A stretch of DNA of 64,000 nucleotides from Cryobacterium breve (GTDB taxonomy: Bacteria > Actinomycetota > Actinomycetes > Actinomycetales > Microbacteriaceae), in the NCBI RefSeq assembly GCF_004402375.1, contig NZ_SOGJ01000011.1, forward strand, positions 1-64,000. The letters are read 5' to 3'. Shown here one piece after another: positions 59,698 through 64,000 of the stretch. The notes under the pieces were generated by a model. The model was not told where the DNA came from. It saw only the letters and a list, made by a program, of their open reading frames with translations, and ran no database searches. The translations under genes and the position numbers were made by a program. How positions within the stretch are numbered: the stretch's first letter is position 1; every line of letters starts with the position of its first letter.

Positions 59698-61209
59698 TCA
59701 GTGGTCCTCTCGGGTGACGTTTGTGCGTTCGATGGCGTCGGTCATCCGCGTGCGTGACTTCGTGACGCTGCGCCATTCTCTTACTCCGGTTTCGAGCCAG
59801 GGTGGTGCCATGATCTGCACCGCGCCGCGGACCATGCGAATGGCCCATCCCGACGCGGCGAGGTAGCGGTGGTGCCACCAGCAGAGACAGACCCCGTTGT
59901 CGGTGTGCGTCGGCCCGCCCTCGGAGTGCGGGATGACGTGATGGATCTCCGTCATGCCGGCCGGGATTTTGCAGCCCGGGATGATGCACCTGGTGTCACG
60001 GAGTTGGATGGCCCGGCGTTGTGCGGGGGTGAAGCAGCGCTCCGGGGAGCCGAGGGCGATGATGCGGCCTTCATTGTTGATCACGACTTTCTGCTGGCCG
60101 CCGGTGCTGATCAGATCTGTGACGGCGTTGATCGCGATCGGGGAGTCGACGCCGTCGATCCAGCCGACACCCCGGCCCTGCCCGAAGTCCGCATTCAGGT
60201 CTTCTTCCCGCACGCTGACGAGGATTGTGGCGGGGGCGCCGCCGATGGTCGGCGCCTCCCCTGCGCGGGAGGCCACGTCGAGGATCACGGCGAGCACGTC
60301 GTGCCGGCGCTGGTCGGGTGTGCGGTCATCCCGCTCCAGTAAAGCCTGTTCGCGCGCCTCCTCCGGAGTCAGGCCCTCCCGGTGGGCTTTTTCTTCGGTG
60401 TGGAAGGCGACCGGCGCGCTCTTCGGCGACAGGTACGCGTCGAACAGGCGGTGGAGCTTGCCCGCGATCTCGGGCATCAGCAGGCCCGAGACGGGAACGA
60501 CGCCCTCCCGTTCCCGGCCGAGTCGGAACCCGCGCGCCGCGACCGCGTGGTCGTCGGGCCGGGACCCGTCGGGTGCGAGCACGGCCTTCCAGACGGAGCC
60601 CTGCCACCGGATCTCATCCGCCGAAGCCGGCACTGGGCTTGCCCCGTTCGTGCCCGTGGCGGACGCCACCAGTTCGCTCTCCGCGGCCTGCACCGAGTCG
60701 AGGTCGGTGCAGCGCAGCGTGGGCGTCAACGCTGTCAGGATGGCGTCGGCCGTGTCCACGCCGATCGCTCCCGACGCCAGGCCGGCCGCCGTGGCCGGGA
60801 AGGTGGGCGGCACGGGTTTCCCGCCCAGGGACAGGCCCGTGCGGAGCTGCTTGCCCAACTGCATCCGCCGCCCCGCCGTGGGCCCCGACACCAGCGTCAC
60901 CCGCTCGAGCAGCTCCCCGGCATTGCGGCAGCCCTTCTTCGCCGACAACTGCCCGGTGCCGAGCTCGGGCCGCGACCGGTCGGCGACCTCCGCGGCCGCC
61001 GCGACCCGCAACGCGTCCACCCGGCGGCCGAGCACCTCCACCGCACCGGTCACCTGCAGCAGCCCGTCATCGTCGAAGCTCCGCACCCCCGCACACGCCA
61101 GCGTCGACCCGAGTACACCCGCGAGACTCTGCAGCTCGGCCACCACCCGCGCCGCCGCGGACGGGCCGGGAACGGCATCCGCTGCGGGGTGTTCCAGAAG
61201 GTTGGTCAC
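59698..61209 (-). CDS. DUF222/HNH endonuclease (13E12 repeat family)
   Basis: A 503-residue member of the same family as the fragment at the left edge. The DUF222 domain fills the first about 330 residues (GVRSFDDDGLLQVTGAVEVL, LASGAIGVDTADAILTALTP). A C-terminal HNH domain follows: RRAIQLRDTRCIIPGCKIPA, then EIHHVIPHSEGGPTHTDNGV CLCWWHHR, with the Cys pairs and the H-H-x8-N-x5-H set for metal binding. A TTG at 61215 opens the frame, but a -10 TAAACT ends 7 bp before the GTG at 61209, so I prefer the leaderless GTG start. Function in the cell is uncertain. Confidence 0.88.
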   Translation of the reverse strand: MTNLLEHPAADAVPGPSAAARVVAELQSLAGVLGSTLACAGVRSFDDDGLLQVTGAVEVLGRRVDALRVAAAAEVADRSRPELGTGQLSAKKGCRNAGELLERVTLVSGPTAGRRMQLGKQLRTGLSLGGKPVPPTFPATAAGLASGAIGVDTADAILTALTPTLRCTDLDSVQAAESELVASATGTNGASPVPASADEIRWQGSVWKAVLAPDGSRPDDHAVAARGFRLGREREGVVPVSGLLMPEIAGKLHRLFDAYLSPKSAPVAFHTEEKAHREGLTPEEAREQALLERDDRTPDQRRHDVLAVILDVASRAGEAPTIGGAPATILVSVREEDLNADFGQGRGVGWIDGVDSPIAINAVTDLISTGGQQKVVINNEGRIIALGSPERCFTPAQRRAIQLRDTRCIIPGCKIPAGMTEIHHVIPHSEGGPTHTDNGVCLCWWHHRYLAASGWAIRMVRGAVQIMAPPWLETGVREWRSVTKSRTRMTDAIERTNVTREDH

Positions 61210-61216
61210 AAACAAG

Positions 61217-61222
61217 AGTTTA
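61217..61222 (-). promoter_or_regulatory. -10 element of a probable leaderless transcript (HNH endonuclease gene)
   Basis: On the minus strand TAAACT lies seven bases before the GTG at 61209, within an unusually AT-rich 70-bp gap. The distance puts the transcription start at the GTG. Confidence 0.45.
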
Positions 61223-61286
61223 CCTCAAGTCGAACATATGCACCATGCAAATTTTATAGGTGTGAATAAACCTTCGAAGATAAAGA

Positions 61287-62294
61287 CTACGCCCGGCGAT
61301 ACGGCCCCCACCCAAGCCAGAGCATTACCGCACCGCCGAGCAGCAGTCCCCAGAATGCGGAACCGATGCCAAGCACAGAGATGCCCCATGCCGTGACCAG
61401 GAACGTCGCGACCGCGACCAGGCGGTGCCGCTCCTCCTCGAGCGCTCCTGTGATGCTCGTGACGAGTGCACCGAGGAGCGCCAAGCCCGCCACGGCGGTG
61501 ATCAGAATGGGCGGAGAGGCCGCCACGAGTGCGCCCGCGTAGCCGGCACCGAGGCCCAGCACAAAGTAGGCCGCCCCCGATGACGCTGTGGCGATCCACC
61601 GTTTCGACCGGTCGGGGTGTGCCTCGGGACTGGCCATCAGCGCGGCCGTGATCGCCGCCAGATTGATGCCGTGCGCGCCGAAGACCGATCCCGCCGCGGT
61701 CGCCAGGCCGGAGCCGACCAGGATGGCACGGGGCGACGGCTGGTAACCGAACGTGGACAGCACCACGAAGCCGGGCACGTTCTGCCCGGCCATCGTCACG
61801 ATGAACAGCGGCAGGCCCAGGCTCACGATCACGAACGGGTCGAATGCCGGTACCACGAACACAAGGGCTGGCGCCGACGACGCCGCGGTCACCCAGTCCG
61901 TGCCCACACTGAGGGCGACACCGATGCCACGACCATGACCGCCGGCACCGCCCACGGCCGCGCCAGCTTGAACACCACCAGCCAGACCACTACGACCGGC
62001 ACCGCCAGCAGAGGCTGCTGAACGGATGCCGTCACCGGAGCCAGGCAGATCGGAAACAGAGTGCCCGCCAGCATCGCACTCGCCATCGGCTCCGGGATGC
62101 TCGTGATGGCTCGCCCCAAGCACCGGCCACAGGCCGCTCAGCACGATCAGTGCCCCTCAGACCCGTGCCAGCAGTCCGGATGCCGCCTGGGAATCGGTCG
62201 CACCCACGGCCAGCAGCCCGGCGATGACGAGCACGAACGAGCTGGCGAATCCGGTGATCGCCGCCACGACGCCGGCGAAGACGGGCTGATACAC
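61287..62294 (-). pseudogene. Benzoate/H+ symporter BenE remnant with deletion, stop and two frameshifts
   Basis: From a GTG at 62294 the minus strand reads YQPVFAGVVAAITGFASSFV LVIAGLLAVGATDSQAASGL LARV, then TGA. The same frame resumes GALIVLSGLWPVLG, skipping about 60 residues of the BenE family. An extra G then shifts into RAITSIPEPMASAMLAGTLF PICLAPV, and a lost base near 61935 shifts into SVGTDWVTAASSAPALVFVV PAFDPF. From there the C-terminal half is intact to 61287 (NVPGFVVLSTFGYQ, SVFGAHGINLAAITAALMAS). The protein would be a multi-span benzoate importer; it cannot be made in this form. Confidence 0.85.
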
Positions 62295-62380
62295 GGCGGC
62301 CCTCCGGGCTCAGGGGTGCCAAAGCAGGGGCGGGTGCTGAAAGAACGGGTGCTGAAACAGCGTGGGGCGGGCCGCAGAGC

Positions 62381-63661
<1,281 letters not shown>

Positions 63662-63786
63662 CCGTCAGCCTCCTCCATCGATTAGCTGCATTGAGCCTAG
63701 CTTGTGCCCGTGGACCACGGGTGCAGGCTGACCGCTTCTGTCGAATAACGTTCCGGCACCGTTTGGCGGAAGCCGCCGACATGGCA

Positions 63787-63834
63787 AACGCGACGGATGC
63801 CCAGGCTCAGCTGAGCCCGGGCATCCGTCGCGTT
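63787..63834 (-). terminator. Long hairpin after clpP
   Basis: Outer arms of 16 bp (AACGCGACGGATGCCC and complement) enclose a second perfect inverted repeat GGCTCAG-CTGAGCC, so 48 bp form an almost continuous palindrome. It begins 17 bp after the clpP stop and probably ends or attenuates the clpP transcript before clpX. Confidence 0.75.
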
Positions 63835-63850
63835 CACGTCTCGCTCGCTT

Positions 63851-64000
63851 ATTTGACGAGCGTGGGCACGATCTTGCGGCTGGTCAGGATCTGGTCGATC
63901 AGGCCATACTCGAGCGCCTCGGGTGCACCGAGGATCTTGTCGCGGTCAATGTCCTTGTGAACCTGCTCCGCGGTGCGGTTGGAGTGGTGGGAGATGGTGA
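63851..64000 (-). CDS. clpP: ATP-dependent Clp protease proteolytic subunit, C-terminal end (cut by window edge)
   Basis: The last 49 codons read TISHHSNRTAEQVHKDIDRD KILGAPEALEYGLIDQILTS RKIVPTLVK and stop with TAA at 63851. The pattern H-x-x-x-x-x-E-x-V-x-x-D-x-x-R-D-x-x-(L/M)-x-A-x-E-A-x-x-Y-G-L-I-D is the ClpP C-terminus, including the catalytic Asp region. Position upstream of clpX supports it. The Ser and His of the triad lie outside the window. Confidence 0.93.

Overview
The window looks like chromosome from a high-GC Gram-positive actinobacterium of the Microbacteriaceae type. The grounds are the roughly two-thirds GC composition, DUF222/HNH '13E12' endonucleases, the order rplU-rpmA-obgE-proB-proA-nadD-rsfS, a T-box leader on a long eukaryote-like ileS, the folC-DUF4233-ndk-rne block, and Glg/Tre trehalose genes. 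No phage, transposase, rRNA operon or CRISPR array is visible. One tRNA gene (Ala, GGC) is present.

Layout. 0-4 kb: small accessory genes (DUF222/HNH fragment, GNAT, membrane protein, a CsoR-type operator in front of a tiny Cys-rich protein, a lipoprotein, a truncated carboxymuconolactone decarboxylase). 4-9 kb: a translationally coupled lower phenylacetate block (thiolase, enoyl-CoA hydratase, PaaH, PaaZ) with a PaaR-like operator. 9-14 kb: LtrA family protein, two small unknowns, a GntR/FCD regulator and a multiply broken lactate permease / D-lactate dehydrogenase fusion remnant. 14-20.5 kb: glgX-treY-treZ trehalose operon. 20.6-25 kb: PfkB kinase, SurE, a repeat-rich intergenic region, flavin monooxygenase, YchJ. 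25-44 kb: a long mostly minus-strand housekeeping region (tRNA-Ala, rsfS, nadD, proA, two tandem proB genes, obgE, rpmA, rplU, rne, ndk, folC, ileS with T-box). 44-50 kb: TetR regulator and a complete oligopeptide/nickel-type ABC importer. 50-54 kb: cation-transporter remnant, valS, GNAT, small acidic protein. 54-57.5 kb: methyltransferase / AMP-ligase / thiolase-like operon. 57.5-64 kb: M3 peptidase, DUF222/HNH endonuclease, a broken benzoate transporter, clpX and the end of clpP.

The most unusual signal is not a gene. Five intergenic palindromic elements, each exactly 89 bp by my count, share about 23-bp terminal inverted repeats but have divergent interiors. A second family of two 96-bp elements sits beside two of them in mirrored order. 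All lie at gene 3' ends or against decayed genes. The window also carries five recognisable gene remnants (carboxymuconolactone decarboxylase, lctP-dld, phosphoribosyltransferase, cation diffusion facilitator, benE). This pattern suggests ongoing loss of catabolic and transport functions while the housekeeping core stays intact.
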